Shown piece after piece: positions 1 to 8,458 of a DNA stretch of 16,452 nucleotides. Each line of letters begins with the position of its first letter. Position 1 is the stretch's first letter. Made by a program: the position numbers and the translations under genes. The DNA lies in assembly GCA_026396845.1 (NCBI GenBank), contig JAPLWC010000086.1, forward strand, positions 1 through 16,452. Direction: 5' to 3'. Below the pieces are notes generated by a model. The model was not told where the DNA came from. It searched no databases and saw nothing but the letters and a program-made list of their open reading frames with translations. The stretch is from Candidatus Gottesmanbacteria bacterium (GTDB lineage: Bacteria; Patescibacteriota; Microgenomatia; UBA10105; UBA927).

Positions 1-837
1 GGCTGCCTCATCCACCTCTGCCATGGTGAGGTCCGGTCCACCGGTAATATTAAAGAGGACGCCCTTCGCCCCTTCAATGGAAATCTCCAAAAGCGGCGAG
101 GCAATGGCGGTCCGCGCAGCTGTCGCGGCCCGATTTTCTCCGACACCGGTCCCGATACCCATGAGGGAAGAGCCTGCATTGATCATGATTGTCCGGACGT
201 CGGCAAAATCCACGTTGATGAGGCCCGGCATAGTGATAAGGTCGGCAATGCCCTGCACACCCTGACCGAGAACCGAATCCGTCACGCGGAACGCATCCAG
301 CAAAGTCATTTTTTTATCAATCACTTCCATGAGCCGCTGGTTGGGAATGACAATAAGCGTATCCACTTTATCTTTGAGATCCATGATGCCTTCTTCCGCA
401 GTCACCATGCGGCGCGTTCCTTCAAAATGGAACGGTTTGGTGACAACGGCAACGGTCAGCGACCCCAATTCTTTGGCAATTTCCGCGATAATCGGCGTGG
501 CGCCCGTTCCCGTGCCGCCTCCCTCGCCGCAGGTTAAGAACACCATGTCTGCGTCCCGAAGATATTCCTTGAGTTTTTCGCGCGACTCTTCCGCGGCTTG
601 TTTCCCGATTTCCGGGTCGCCGCCGGCCCCGAGCCCTTTTGTCAAATTTTCTCCGATCTGTACTTTCGTCGTCGCCTGGCAGGTGAGAAGTGCCTGTGCA
701 TCGGTATTAAGACCGATAAAATCAACGCCGGTTATCTGCGCCCCGGCAACCATTGAATTAATAGCGTTGCATCCGCCGCCGCCGATACCGATGACTTTAA
801 TTTTTGCAAACCGGGCAATGTCGGGCTTAATCAGCAT
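1..837 (-). CDS. ftsZ: Cell division GTPase FtsZ (C-terminal part beyond window)
   Basis: Tubulin-like GTPase that polymerises into the Z-ring at mid-cell. 279 codons are visible, all open; the 3' end lies outside the window. Seen: the N-terminal nucleotide-binding glycines (KVIGIGGGGCNAINSM, residues about 14-29), the tubulin signature GGGTGTG near residue 106 inside FLTCGEGGGTGTGATP, and the T7 loop NVDFADVRTIM, whose acidic residues trigger GTP hydrolysis in the neighbouring subunit. The residue before GGGTGTG is Glu where many FtsZ have Met or Leu. The ATG at 837 is chosen because the product then starts MLIKPDIARFAKIKV, the usual FtsZ beginning, and an in-frame TAA lies 36 bases upstream. 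There is no close Shine-Dalgarno site; AAAGGT is about 19 bases away. It is separated from ftsA by about 190 bases with its own promoter. Identity is very secure. Confidence 0.98.
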   Translation of the reverse strand, partial: MLIKPDIARFAKIKVIGIGGGGCNAINSMVAGAQITGVDFIGLNTDAQALLTCQATTKVQIGENLTKGLGAGGDPEIGKQAAEESREKLKEYLRDADMVFLTCGEGGGTGTGATPIIAEIAKELGSLTVAVVTKPFHFEGTRRMVTAEEGIMDLKDKVDTLIVIPNQRLMEVIDKKMTLLDAFRVTDSVLGQGVQGIADLITMPGLINVDFADVRTIMINAGSSLMGIGTGVGENRAATAARTAIASPLLEISIEGAKGVLFNITGGPDLTMAEVDEAA

Positions 838-870
838 ACCAAGTAGTGAAATTTCTACCTTTGCCTTTTA

Positions 871-924
871 CGTTTTTCGAAACCTCACAGTCCTTTCATT
901 ATAAAAGATGCGTTTTTTGAAACC
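871..924 (-). repeat. 14-bp direct repeat pair bracketing the ftsZ promoter
   Basis: The minus strand reads GGTTTCAAAAAACG at 924-911 and GGTTTCGAAAAACG at 884-871: 13 of 14 bases match, with a 40-bp start-to-start distance. The upstream copy overlaps the -35 hexamer; the downstream copy falls in the early transcribed leader. Spacing close to four helical turns suits a pair of protein binding sites, but no regulator is identified. It does not look like the TGGGN boxes bound by MraZ. Confidence 0.45.
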
Positions 925-926
925 AA
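898..926 (-). promoter_or_regulatory. Promoter of ftsZ
   Basis: A perfect -10 hexamer TATAAT (903-898) lies 17 bp downstream of TTGGTT (926-921), which matches three of six bases of the -35 consensus. Predicted transcription start is near 891, giving a leader of about 54 bases before the ftsZ ATG. A short AT hairpin (TTTTTTG/CAAAAAA, 913-930) overlaps the -35. This would let ftsZ be expressed independently of the upstream wall genes. Prediction from sequence only. Confidence 0.6.
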
Positions 927-1009
927 AAAATTCCTGATGTAACGGGCAAAGATAAAAATGTGTCGAAATTCTACAACTTGGCATAAAACTATTTTTGGGC
1001 AGAAGAAAT

Positions 1010-1025
1010 AAATACGCAGGTATTT
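1010..1025 (-). terminator. Weak hairpin just after ftsA
   Basis: Six-bp inverted repeat AAATAC/GTATTT with loop CTGC, directly after the ftsA stop, followed by ATTTCTTCT rather than a clean T-run. The stem is AU-rich and weak. It may attenuate read-through from ftsA toward ftsZ or may be chance. Confidence 0.2.
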
Positions 1026-1026
1026 T

Positions 1027-2334
1027 TTAGGGCATGAATGACTTTACCAGATCTATGACCTTTCCTGCAAGTCCTTTGATCTGTACCTTCTCTCCGATTT
1101 TTCCGAATCCGCTAAACATGCTTCCCGGGTGATCCGATTCGCCCTTCGCGCCGTATAAAAGAAGGCCGACGCTTGCAGCATATGCCGGGGTCATAATTTC
1201 GTCGACCAGCCCGGTGATTTTCTTCGGCTCACCGATATGGACAGGCATGGCAAGATTCCGCCGCGCGGATTCGACCGCCCCGACGGTCTGGGCTCCCCCG
1301 CCCGTAAGAACGATTCCGGACGGCGTCATGCCACCGAAACCGCTCCGCTTAATCTCCAGCCCTACCATAGTAAATATTTCGTTGAGCCTCGGCTTGATAA
1401 TTCCTTCAACCAGCGTTTTCCTTGAAAGCATCCTGAGCTCCTCCGGAAGTCCCAATCCTGATACGTCCAACTCGTCGCCTTTTTCTCCTTTAGCTGATTT
1501 TCCTCCGTCAGCTGACGGATCATCGGGGGTAGCCGGAATACGCGGGGCCGTCCCAAGCAGTAATTTAATTTTTTCCGCGCTCTCCAGTGACACACGGAGT
1601 CCTGCCGCCAAATCCTTGGTAATGTTTATCGCGCCGATGGGAATCACGGATGAATAGGACAATGCGCCTTCGACAAAAATCGCCACATCGGTCGTCCCGC
1701 CGCCGATATCAATAAGTACCACGCCTAATTCTTTTTCCGTATCCGTAATGGTTGCGATGGCAGCAACCAGACCGCCGAATGCCATGCCCACGACTTCGAC
1801 TCCCAGCTCTTCAACGCATTTACGCAGATTGCGTATGGCGGTTGCCCCGCCGGTAACCAGATGCGTATCAACCTCGAGCCGCACGCCGGTCATGCCGATC
1901 GGGTCCACAACCCCCTCCTGGCTGTCAACGACATATCCCCGCGGCAGTACATGAAGTATTTCGCGTGACGAAGGAAGCGATACGGCTTTTGCCGCTTCGA
2001 TCACCCGTTTGACGTCACTTTCCGATATTTCCTTATCCGGTTCGGAAACCGCGACCACCCCGTGGGAATTTTGCGATGCAATATGCGCGCCTCCCACGGA
2101 CAAAAATGCCCGTCCGACCTGCGTCCCTGCCATACGCTCGGCAGCTTCCAGGGACTGGGAAATTGCAACCGTTGCTTCCTCAATATTGACCACTTGGCCC
2201 TTCCGTAAGCCGCGGCTTGCGACCGAAGATACACCGATGACACGCGCATCCCCTTCTTCGGGAATAGTCGCGATGAGGGTCGTTATCTTACTGGTGCCGA
2301 CATCTATGCCGGATACTGTGTGGTCTCGCGCCAT
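1027..2334 (-). CDS. ftsA: Cell division protein FtsA
   Basis: Actin-like ATPase that anchors FtsZ filaments to the membrane and recruits later divisome proteins. 435 residues. Seen in order: phosphate-1 motif GIDVGTSK (9-16), the 1C (SHS2) region at about 85-165, phosphate-2 motif IDIGGGTTDVAIF (208-220), adenosine motif IVLTGGGAQTVG (341-352), and a C-terminal amphipathic helix IKGLAGKVIDLVKSFMP (419-435) that fits the membrane-targeting sequence of FtsA. A polar insert of about 35 residues rich in Asp, Lys, Gly and Ser (about 261-295) interrupts subdomain 2; it is probably a disordered surface loop. The ATG follows the ftsQ stop by two bases with no Shine-Dalgarno site, so translation is probably coupled to ftsQ. 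Length and motifs fit the family well. Confidence 0.97.
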   Translation of the reverse strand: MARDHTVSGIDVGTSKITTLIATIPEEGDARVIGVSSVASRGLRKGQVVNIEEATVAISQSLEAAERMAGTQVGRAFLSVGGAHIASQNSHGVVAVSEPDKEISESDVKRVIEAAKAVSLPSSREILHVLPRGYVVDSQEGVVDPIGMTGVRLEVDTHLVTGGATAIRNLRKCVEELGVEVVGMAFGGLVAAIATITDTEKELGVVLIDIGGGTTDVAIFVEGALSYSSVIPIGAINITKDLAAGLRVSLESAEKIKLLLGTAPRIPATPDDPSADGGKSAKGEKGDELDVSGLGLPEELRMLSRKTLVEGIIKPRLNEIFTMVGLEIKRSGFGGMTPSGIVLTGGGAQTVGAVESARRNLAMPVHIGEPKKITGLVDEIMTPAYAASVGLLLYGAKGESDHPGSMFSGFGKIGEKVQIKGLAGKVIDLVKSFMP

Positions 2335-2336
2335 AA

Positions 2337-3041
2337 CTAAAATTTTATTATTGGTTTGTTAAACCGCAGATCAATAAACGTGGGCAGTGTACCTTTTATT
2401 CTAAACCCCGAAAGAAGCGTTTGTAAAGTAGCGAGTATCGCGGCTGTTGACCCTCTCTGAGGAAAGAGTATATCTAGTTTGTCACTTTTGGCGCGAAGCG
2501 ACTGCTCATCTTCAACGGAAACCGAGCAAATCGGCAGAATGTCCCGCATTCCCGTGATGAATGCAATGCCGGCTGTAACACGGGGATCAGAAATTTTTTC
2601 CCCGATACGTACTACGGTGATGGGTACAACAATGCGGGGGAGATTCGCCGATGCCGCATCTGTGTCAGTAAGCACTATCGCTCCCTCATCCACCAACACC
2701 TCACGGGAAACTAAAGCCAAACGGGCAACCGCAGACCGCAGCGTCGGGACAATCACCAAGGTATGAGGATATTTTTTTTGAAATTGAATATCCGCAAGTA
2801 TCGGATTAGTAGCAAGAAGTTGCGCCCGAAGTTTCCCGGCGGGAAACAATAACAGTGTCTTGGGCAATCGCGACCCGTCTACCTGTACCTGAATATTATT
2901 TCCGACAACAACAATATTGTTAATGGTAAACATTTTTGTACAGAACCAATAGACAACGCCGGAAAACAAAACTATCAGAACCACATAGCCGATAACCTTT
3001 CCGAATTTTCTCAAAAAAATCGATCGTTTGGGTTTCATCAT
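2337..3041 (-). CDS. ftsQ: Cell division protein FtsQ/DivIB
   Basis: Bitopic divisome protein linking early and late division proteins. 234 residues. Seen: a short basic cytoplasmic tail (MMKPKRSIFLRKFGK), one membrane segment at about 16-34 (VIGYVVLIVLFSGVVYW), then the POTRA start FTINNIVVVGN (38-48) and a beta-rich outer domain containing VDEGAIVLTDTD. The overall design matches FtsQ/DivIB, which is poorly conserved in sequence, so the call leans on topology, the POTRA-like start and position between murG and ftsA. Its first ATG overlaps the murG stop (ATGA); a second ATG follows directly, so the start is uncertain by one codon. There is no Shine-Dalgarno site, which suggests coupling to murG. 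Confidence 0.88.
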   Translation of the reverse strand: MMKPKRSIFLRKFGKVIGYVVLIVLFSGVVYWFCTKMFTINNIVVVGNNIQVQVDGSRLPKTLLLFPAGKLRAQLLATNPILADIQFQKKYPHTLVIVPTLRSAVARLALVSREVLVDEGAIVLTDTDAASANLPRIVVPITVVRIGEKISDPRVTAGIAFITGMRDILPICSVSVEDEQSLRAKSDKLDILFPQRGSTAAILATLQTLLSGFRIKGTLPTFIDLRFNKPIIKF

Positions 3042-4153
3042 GTCGCGGAAAGCGCGTGTTCGATTTCGCGCAGTAGCCGCCGCGTACCGTCACGCGGAAT
3101 CTTCACTGCAAACGCCGAAGCCCGCTGTTGCAGTATCGTTATATTTGCCCACGTTGCTTCGATTTCTCTCTTCAAAAGCTGCGGAGTTAACGTTCTCTGC
3201 GTTAAAACAACTGCACCGCCGTGACTAACCAGCCATGCGGCATTCTCCTGTTGTTCTCCCCCTGCAGACCACGGAAGCGGCACAAAAAGCGCAGCCTTAC
3301 CGAGTGCCGCAAGTTCCATCACGGTATTGGCGCCGGACCTTCCGAGAACCAATGAAGCGTGTGACAAAACCCATGACAACGTCGGGGTGGAAAGATATGA
3401 TTCCACGATATACCGGTCTTTATATTCATTTGGGAGTACTGCGTAAATTTTTTGCGCTTCAGAGAGGGACGTATCACCCACCTGGTGAATAATCGTATAG
3501 TGCGCCAGTAGTGACGGTAGCACCGGAAACAACAACCGATTCAGCGACCGGGCGCCTGTTCCTCCGCCGGTAACATATATCATGGGGTAGTGCTCCCCAT
3601 CAACAGGAAACGGCGTTTTTTTTGGCGGTGTGAACAATTCCTCCCGCATCGGCAACCCGGTGTAGACGGCTTTTCCTTCCGGAAAATGACCAACGGTTTC
3701 GGGGAAGGTCACACAGACGCGTGCCGCGATTCGGCCGATTATTCTATTGGCTAGTCCCGCGACTAGCGTCTGTTCATGCGTAATAACGGGAATCCGGCAG
3801 AGCCAGCCTGCCAGTGCCGTCGGCAGCGCCACATACCCTCCAAAACTCATGATGAGCGAAGGCCGCTCGCGGCTACAATACCACAGTGCCTGTATACACC
3901 CGACGGGAATTTTGAGAAGGGACGGGATCGTTCTGACGGTCATTTGACGCTGCAATCTTCCGGCAGTGATAGAAATAAATTTAATACCTTTCTCTGTAAT
4001 GAGCCGATATTCAAATGACGGAGTCCGGCTGCCTTCCATCGCGTACTTTCTTCCGATAAATACGATCGATACATCATCCTTCAATGCGTCTATAACCGCT
4101 AACGCAGGAGTGATATGTCCACCCGTAATAACAATAGTTTTATTCTGTTTCAT
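3038..4153 (-). CDS. murG: MurG, lipid II-forming N-acetylglucosaminyltransferase
   Basis: GT28-family enzyme that transfers GlcNAc from UDP-GlcNAc to lipid I, giving lipid II at the inner face of the membrane. 371 residues. Seen: the G-loop as TGGHITPALAV (10-20) with the catalytic His at 13; THEQTLVAGLANR (125-137), equivalent to the usual HEQN loop; TGGGTGARSLN (195-205), the second glycine loop; and the UDP-GlcNAc site GRSGANTVMELAALGK (271-286) followed by PLPWSAGGEQQENA (292-305). The N-terminal loop is shorter than the GGTGGHV form of classic MurG and the GGSQGA loop is GGGTGA; both are variants I associate with Patescibacteria. Its ATG overlaps the ftsW TGA (ATGA) and its TGA overlaps the ftsQ ATG, so three genes are tightly coupled. 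Confidence 0.95.
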   Translation of the reverse strand: MKQNKTIVITGGHITPALAVIDALKDDVSIVFIGRKYAMEGSRTPSFEYRLITEKGIKFISITAGRLQRQMTVRTIPSLLKIPVGCIQALWYCSRERPSLIMSFGGYVALPTALAGWLCRIPVITHEQTLVAGLANRIIGRIAARVCVTFPETVGHFPEGKAVYTGLPMREELFTPPKKTPFPVDGEHYPMIYVTGGGTGARSLNRLLFPVLPSLLAHYTIIHQVGDTSLSEAQKIYAVLPNEYKDRYIVESYLSTPTLSWVLSHASLVLGRSGANTVMELAALGKAALFVPLPWSAGGEQQENAAWLVSHGGAVVLTQRTLTPQLLKREIEATWANITILQQRASAFAVKIPRDGTRRLLREIEHALSAT

Positions 4154-5241
4154 TGTGTTTTACTTATATTTAACAGTATACCAACCCCGGCAAGCATAAT
4201 AATAAGACTGGATCCGCCATACGAAACAAACGGAAGCGGCACACCGGTGAGGGGTAAAAGCGCTACCATAGCCGAGAGATTAATGATCGACTGCAGTGAA
4301 ATCCATGACGTGATACCGATTGCCAATAACCGCCCGAATCCGTCACGTGCGCGTTTTGCAATCCGAAACCCCCGCCATGAGACAAACACAAACATAAGAA
4401 CGACTGCAACCGACCCCACGAAACCGGTCTCTTCTCCGATAATAGCAAATATCGAATCGGTATTTGCCTCCGGAAGGTATTCGTATTTTTGGCGCGATTG
4501 CCCGATGCCGACCCCGAACCACCCGCCGGATCCCAAGCCTAATAACGCCTGACGGATGTGATACGAAGATCCCAGCGGATCCCGGTCCGGGTGCAAAAAA
4601 GTCGTAAGCCTGGCCATCCGGTACGGGGAAATAACCGCCAGTCCGACAACACCGACAACTAACACCGGCAGGATGACGGCAAAATGCCAAACCGGTGCAC
4701 CGGAGGCGAAATAAAGAATAAGTGCAATGGCAACAATGATCACGCTGGTTCCTAAATCAGGCTCGAGAAGTACTAACCCGACAACCATGGAAACAAGGAC
4801 TGCGAACGCTGCCAACCTTCCCCGTTCGCGCACGGAAAACCAGGCAGCAAGATAGATCGCCAGCACCAGCTTGGCCAGCTCCGCCGGCTGCAAAATAAAA
4901 AACCCGAAATTAATCCAGCGGTGCGCGCCCAGCGCAGTCACGCCGATGCCCGGCAAAAAAACCGCCAAAAGTAATACGAACGTTCCCAACAATATCGGCA
5001 GGGCGATTTTGTACCAATAATGGTAATCAATGAATGAGAGCACGGTGAGCGCGACAAAACCGACAACCAGCCACTTCAGCTGGTCGCGGAGGTAATAGTA
5101 TTGAGTGCCGAAATCCCGTATGGCAATAGCCACCGACGAATCGTAGACCATAAGGACGCCGAACAAGGACAGTATGATAACCGCGATGAGCATCCACCGG
5201 TCGGAGGGACGCTTCTTCAATTTAAAGAAGGGAAACTTCAT
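4150..5241 (-). CDS. ftsW: SEDS glycosyltransferase FtsW
   Basis: Polytopic SEDS-family polymerase that builds septal glycan strands from lipid II with a class B PBP partner (not in this window). 363 residues from the chosen ATG. Seen: multiple hydrophobic segments, the loop HPDRDPLGSSYHIRQAL, GVGIGQSRQKYEYLPEANTD with the catalytic-position Asp at about 262, FAIIGEETGFVG, and the C-terminal GVPLPFVSYGGSSLI. The reading frame is open to 5346, but that extension lies inside murD and lacks family similarity; the ATG at 5241 gives the normal cytoplasmic start MKFPFFKLKKRPSDRW before the first membrane helix. This start overlaps murD by 20 bases; AAGGAA lies about 22 bases upstream. FtsW rather than RodA is inferred from the division-gene context. 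Confidence 0.95.
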   Translation of the reverse strand: MKFPFFKLKKRPSDRWMLIAVIILSLFGVLMVYDSSVAIAIRDFGTQYYYLRDQLKWLVVGFVALTVLSFIDYHYWYKIALPILLGTFVLLLAVFLPGIGVTALGAHRWINFGFFILQPAELAKLVLAIYLAAWFSVRERGRLAAFAVLVSMVVGLVLLEPDLGTSVIIVAIALILYFASGAPVWHFAVILPVLVVGVVGLAVISPYRMARLTTFLHPDRDPLGSSYHIRQALLGLGSGGWFGVGIGQSRQKYEYLPEANTDSIFAIIGEETGFVGSVAVVLMFVFVSWRGFRIAKRARDGFGRLLAIGITSWISLQSIINLSAMVALLPLTGVPLPFVSYGGSSLIIMLAGVGILLNISKTQ

Positions 5242-6604
5242 GCTTAAATAATTTGCCGCGTTCCTTATAATTTTTAAACATGTCAAACGATGCACATGCA
5301 GGGGAAAGAAGCACCACGTCGCCAGACACAGCTTCCCCTGAGGCAAACGACACGATTTCGTGCATCGAACGTGCGCCGGTTATAATCCTGCCCGTATACC
5401 CTGCGGCACAAACAGCATCAACAATCCTGTCAGTCATACGGCCGATTGCAATAAGCACCTTTATAGGATGCGAAGCCACTTCCTTCCCTAATTCGGTAAA
5501 ATCCGACCCTTTTTCCGAGCCTCCCGCAATGAGTATCATGGGTTGACTAAATGATTCTATTGCCGCAATCGCGGTTTCGGGAACGGTAGAAAACGAATCA
5601 TTCACATAGAGGACGCCATGGACATCACGGACAGTTTCAAGTCTGTGTTCCAAACCCTCAAAAGCCATAGCCGCCCGTCGAATTGCGTCCGATGATACCC
5701 CTGAGGCGCGGGCGGCAAGAGAAGCTGCTGCAATATTGTCAAGATTATGAATACCCCGAAGTTTAATCTCTCCCAAGGAACAAATTTTTTGAGGCTTATT
5801 TTCTATATTCAGGTACACCGTGTCGTCGGCAACATGCGCATCTAGGGTTTGCTTAGACCGGCTGAAGTACAGAATCCTTGCCGGCGTTTCCGCCGCAAAC
5901 GATAGACTCGTCGGATCATCAGCATTTATAATAGCAACGTCAGTTTTTTTCTGGTACCGCACGATGGATTTTTTCGCTTTGACGTAGGTTTCGCGGGTTT
6001 CGTGAAAATTCGAGGCAAGTGTATCCTGATTCGCTAAATGTTCCTGCGTAGTTTTAAGAATAACCGCAATATGCGGACTTTGCCGGCAGTCTTCGAGCTG
6101 AAACGATGATAGCTCTAAAACAACCGTATCCGATTGTTTTATCGTTCTCACCTTCGAAAGCACCGGGGTGCCGACATTCCCTCCGAGCCAAACCGTTTTT
6201 CCGTCCGCTTCGAGCATCTGTGCAATAAGGGTACTTGTCGTACCTTTTCCTTTTGTTCCGGTTACTCCGATAATCGCAGCCTTGCATAACGTAAAAAATA
6301 ATTTCGTTTGACTGGTAATTTCCTTACGGTGTTTCCGCAGGGAAACCAGCTCCGGTAACCGCAACGACATACCAGGAGTACGTACGACCAGATCAAATCT
6401 CGAAAGATTATCTAAATACCCCTTGCCCAGCTGAAAACCCTCCGCAAGAGGCTGCAACAGCGCGTACGTATCACCGAGCTCTTCTTTGACCCGCCGGTCG
6501 CAACACCAGATACGGGCCCCTTCCGCGTGAAAAAACCTGACGGAATCAACGCCTTCGACTGACAAACCGAGTACCGCAACTAAACTATTTTTATATGTCT
6601 GCAT
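5222..6604 (-). CDS. murD: MurD, UDP-MurNAc-L-alanine:D-glutamate ligase
   Basis: Cytoplasmic ATP-dependent Mur ligase that adds D-glutamate to UDP-MurNAc-L-Ala. 460 residues from the chosen start. Seen: Rossmann-like start SLVAVLGLSVEGVDSVRFF, ATP loop GVTGTKGKGTTS (about 113-124), LELSSFQLED, the EHL/AKK region carrying the Lys that is carbamylated in this family, INADDP, VNDSFSTVPETAIAAIES, IAGGSEKGSDF and the D-Glu-binding C-terminal motif LLSPACASFDMFKNYKERG. NDSFSTVPE replaces the common NDSKATNPE, a lineage variant. The frame opens at 6658; ATG 6604 is preferred because the product begins just before the Rossmann strand (MQTYKNSLVAVLG); ATG 6613 is an alternative. It overlaps the end of murI by 14 bases, and murI makes its D-glutamate substrate. 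Confidence 0.95.
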   Translation of the reverse strand: MQTYKNSLVAVLGLSVEGVDSVRFFHAEGARIWCCDRRVKEELGDTYALLQPLAEGFQLGKGYLDNLSRFDLVVRTPGMSLRLPELVSLRKHRKEITSQTKLFFTLCKAAIIGVTGTKGKGTTSTLIAQMLEADGKTVWLGGNVGTPVLSKVRTIKQSDTVVLELSSFQLEDCRQSPHIAVILKTTQEHLANQDTLASNFHETRETYVKAKKSIVRYQKKTDVAIINADDPTSLSFAAETPARILYFSRSKQTLDAHVADDTVYLNIENKPQKICSLGEIKLRGIHNLDNIAAASLAARASGVSSDAIRRAAMAFEGLEHRLETVRDVHGVLYVNDSFSTVPETAIAAIESFSQPMILIAGGSEKGSDFTELGKEVASHPIKVLIAIGRMTDRIVDAVCAAGYTGRIITGARSMHEIVSFASGEAVSGDVVLLSPACASFDMFKNYKERGKLFKHEVSLL

Positions 6605-7388
6605 AGGCAACATGAACGTTTTGACGGAGTAACAAAGACGCAATTGGCGAATAGTCATGACCCGTACCGGTTGAAAAGAACGTATACGTCGGTTTTTTAG
6701 TTCGCGCTTTCATACCGTTATGTTCAAGAATCCGTGCCACCTGCCTTGAAACCGCTCCTCCTGAATCCAGCACGGTTATGTCATTCCCTACTATAGCACG
6801 GATGGCAGCCGTCAGAAACGGATAATGGGTACACCCTAAAGCAATCACATCGATGTCGCTGAGTATTTTGGGGGTAAGAATCCATCGAAGCTCTTTTTCT
6901 ACTGCAGGTCCGCTTACGACCCCCTGTTCTACGAGCGGAACTAAATTCGGACACCAAAGATTATGGACAATACATCCATTCGCAAACTCCTCAATCAGGT
7001 ATTTTTGGTAGGCGCTACCTGCGGTAAACTTCGTCGAGAGGACGGCAAATCGTTTCCGGTTTGAAAGGGCAGCCGCAGTTTTAATAACAGGAACAACGCC
7101 GACAATCGGAACATCGGGAAACGTCGTGCGATAGAGTTCAATGCCGGCGACAGTTCCAGTATTACATGCAATAACGATAAGCTTCGCATGTTTATGTATG
7201 AGAAACCGGATAAGTGCCAGCATACGCTGCTGAATGACATGTACGGATTTTTCGCCATACGGCAGATACGCATGATCACCGATATACACGGTTGATTCAT
7301 GAGGGAGCAATGCGCTAATACTCTGGTAGACCGATAGCCCTCCGAAACCGGAATCCAATATGCCGATTGCAGTCGATGGCTTTTCCAT
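6591..7388 (-). CDS. murI: Glutamate racemase MurI
   Basis: Makes D-glutamate from L-glutamate for peptidoglycan. 265 residues, the usual length. Seen: IGILDSGFGGLSV with the Asp-Ser pair at 12-13, PYGEKS, the first catalytic Cys in ACNTGTVAG (Cys75), and the second in ALGCTHYPFL (Cys186, followed by His188). All expected catalytic residues are present. The frame is open further upstream to 7454, but that part overlaps mraY; ATG 7388 starts MEKPSTAIGILDSG and has a good Shine-Dalgarno site. It lies 13 bases after mraY and overlaps murD, so D-Glu synthesis and D-Glu ligation are coupled. Placement of murI inside a dcw cluster is unusual among well-known bacteria. Confidence 0.96.
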   Translation of the reverse strand: MEKPSTAIGILDSGFGGLSVYQSISALLPHESTVYIGDHAYLPYGEKSVHVIQQRMLALIRFLIHKHAKLIVIACNTGTVAGIELYRTTFPDVPIVGVVPVIKTAAALSNRKRFAVLSTKFTAGSAYQKYLIEEFANGCIVHNLWCPNLVPLVEQGVVSGPAVEKELRWILTPKILSDIDVIALGCTHYPFLTAAIRAIVGNDITVLDSGGAVSRQVARILEHNGMKARTKKPTYTFFSTGTGHDYSPIASLLLRQNVHVAYADI

Positions 7389-7397
7389 AGAAGAATA

Positions 7398-7403
7398 CCC
7401 TTT
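7398..7403 (-). promoter_or_regulatory. Shine-Dalgarno site of murI
   Basis: AAAGGG, nine bases before ATG 7388 and overlapping the mraY stop codon (TAAAGGG). It is one of the few clear ribosome binding sites in the window and decides the murI start in favour of 7388. Confidence 0.6.
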
Positions 7404-8451
7404 ATACAGCCGGCACTTTCGTGAGCATCGCAATCCACAGACCGAAAATGGCAAGAATAATGGATACCACCCACATGCGCATGACGATTTTCGGCTCCGG
7501 CCAGCCGTTATACTGAAGCCACAAATGAAACGGCGCTACCGAAAACGCTTTTTTATGTAAAAACCTCTTTGATAATAACTGTACGAAAGATGACGTGACC
7601 TCGATAACAAAGACGCCGCCTATAACTACGAGCGCCGGCGCTTTCCCTAAGATGAGCCCCACGACCGCCATCGTCGCACCGAACGAGAGAGCCCCCACAT
7701 CACCCAAAAAGATGCGCGCCGGATAAATATTGAAGTATAAAAATGCTATCAGGCTTCCCAGCCAAATGGCGATAAACACGGACAGCGGGGTATCGAGAAT
7801 CGACGCAGATATGATCCAGAACGCCGCAAGCGCGATCATGAGTAACCCCGGGGCAAGTCCATCCAGACCGTCGGTTATGTTAAAGGCATTGGCAAATGAA
7901 ATGATGACAAGGGTCGCAAACGGTATGTACCACCAACCTAAACGCATGACGCCAAAAAGCGGCACATAGAAAATATCTATCTTAAGGTTATAAATCAGCA
8001 GGAAACTGATAATACCGGCAAGGACTATTTCCAGCAGTAATTTGTGCCGAAGCCGCAACCCGAAAAATGTCGGGGAAATCCCGCCGAATGTTTTTTTTAT
8101 ATCGTCCAATAACCCGAGCGCGCCGAATGAAATAAACGTAAACAGGAGAATTTTAATTTCACTTGCTATCGGGTATACCGCAGTTATCGGCAGCCAAAAA
8201 TAGTGCATGAGAAGTACAGCCAACGGAAATAGAATGGTCGTGACGGCGATAATAAGCACCCCTCCGCCGACCGGGGTCCCTGCCTTCGTCTCGTGAAAAC
8301 GGTCAAATATGGGCGTATGCTTATCAAATGCATCCAAGGTCTTTTGATGAAGCCGCTGCATGCGCCATTTGTACAAAAGCCGGATAAAAGGAATATAAAG
8401 GATACTGCTGACTAACCACGAAAATAACAGTAAACCCAATAAAAAAACCAT
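7402..8451 (-). CDS. mraY: MraY, phospho-MurNAc-pentapeptide translocase
   Basis: Polytopic enzyme that joins phospho-MurNAc-pentapeptide to undecaprenyl phosphate, giving lipid I. 349 residues from ATG 8451; the open frame reaches 8493 but that part overlaps the kinase gene. Seen: about ten hydrophobic segments, the loop KAGTPVGGG (56-64), the Asp pair in LGLLDDIKK (Asp116-Asp117), NITDGLDGLAPG (191-202), the third key Asp in FLGDVGALSFGA (Asp251), and the C-terminal VAPFHLWLQYNGWPEPKIV. In classic MraY the last motif is PIHHHFE; here only the first His (309) remains, followed by Leu and Trp. All three Asp positions are kept, so activity is likely. It starts seven bases after the kinase stop, with no Shine-Dalgarno site. 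Confidence 0.95.
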   Translation of the reverse strand: MVFLLGLLLFSWLVSSILYIPFIRLLYKWRMQRLHQKTLDAFDKHTPIFDRFHETKAGTPVGGGVLIIAVTTILFPLAVLLMHYFWLPITAVYPIASEIKILLFTFISFGALGLLDDIKKTFGGISPTFFGLRLRHKLLLEIVLAGIISFLLIYNLKIDIFYVPLFGVMRLGWWYIPFATLVIISFANAFNITDGLDGLAPGLLMIALAAFWIISASILDTPLSVFIAIWLGSLIAFLYFNIYPARIFLGDVGALSFGATMAVVGLILGKAPALVVIGGVFVIEVTSSFVQLLSKRFLHKKAFSVAPFHLWLQYNGWPEPKIVMRMWVVSIILAIFGLWIAMLTKVPAV

Positions 8452-8458
8452 AGGTAAT

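Noticed and set aside
1..904. Long plus-strand open frames across ftsZ, ftsA and other genes
   Set aside because: They are antisense shadows of strongly supported minus-strand genes and show no domain-like sequence.
846..974. Imperfect repeat around GAAATTTC at 846-858 and 962-974 in the ftsA-ftsZ gap
   Set aside because: It needs a gap to align and is AT-rich; too weak beside the 14-bp repeat pair.
5242..5346. Longer ftsW start at 5346
   Set aside because: The added 35 residues lie inside murD and have no FtsW character; ATG 5241 gives the normal N-terminus.
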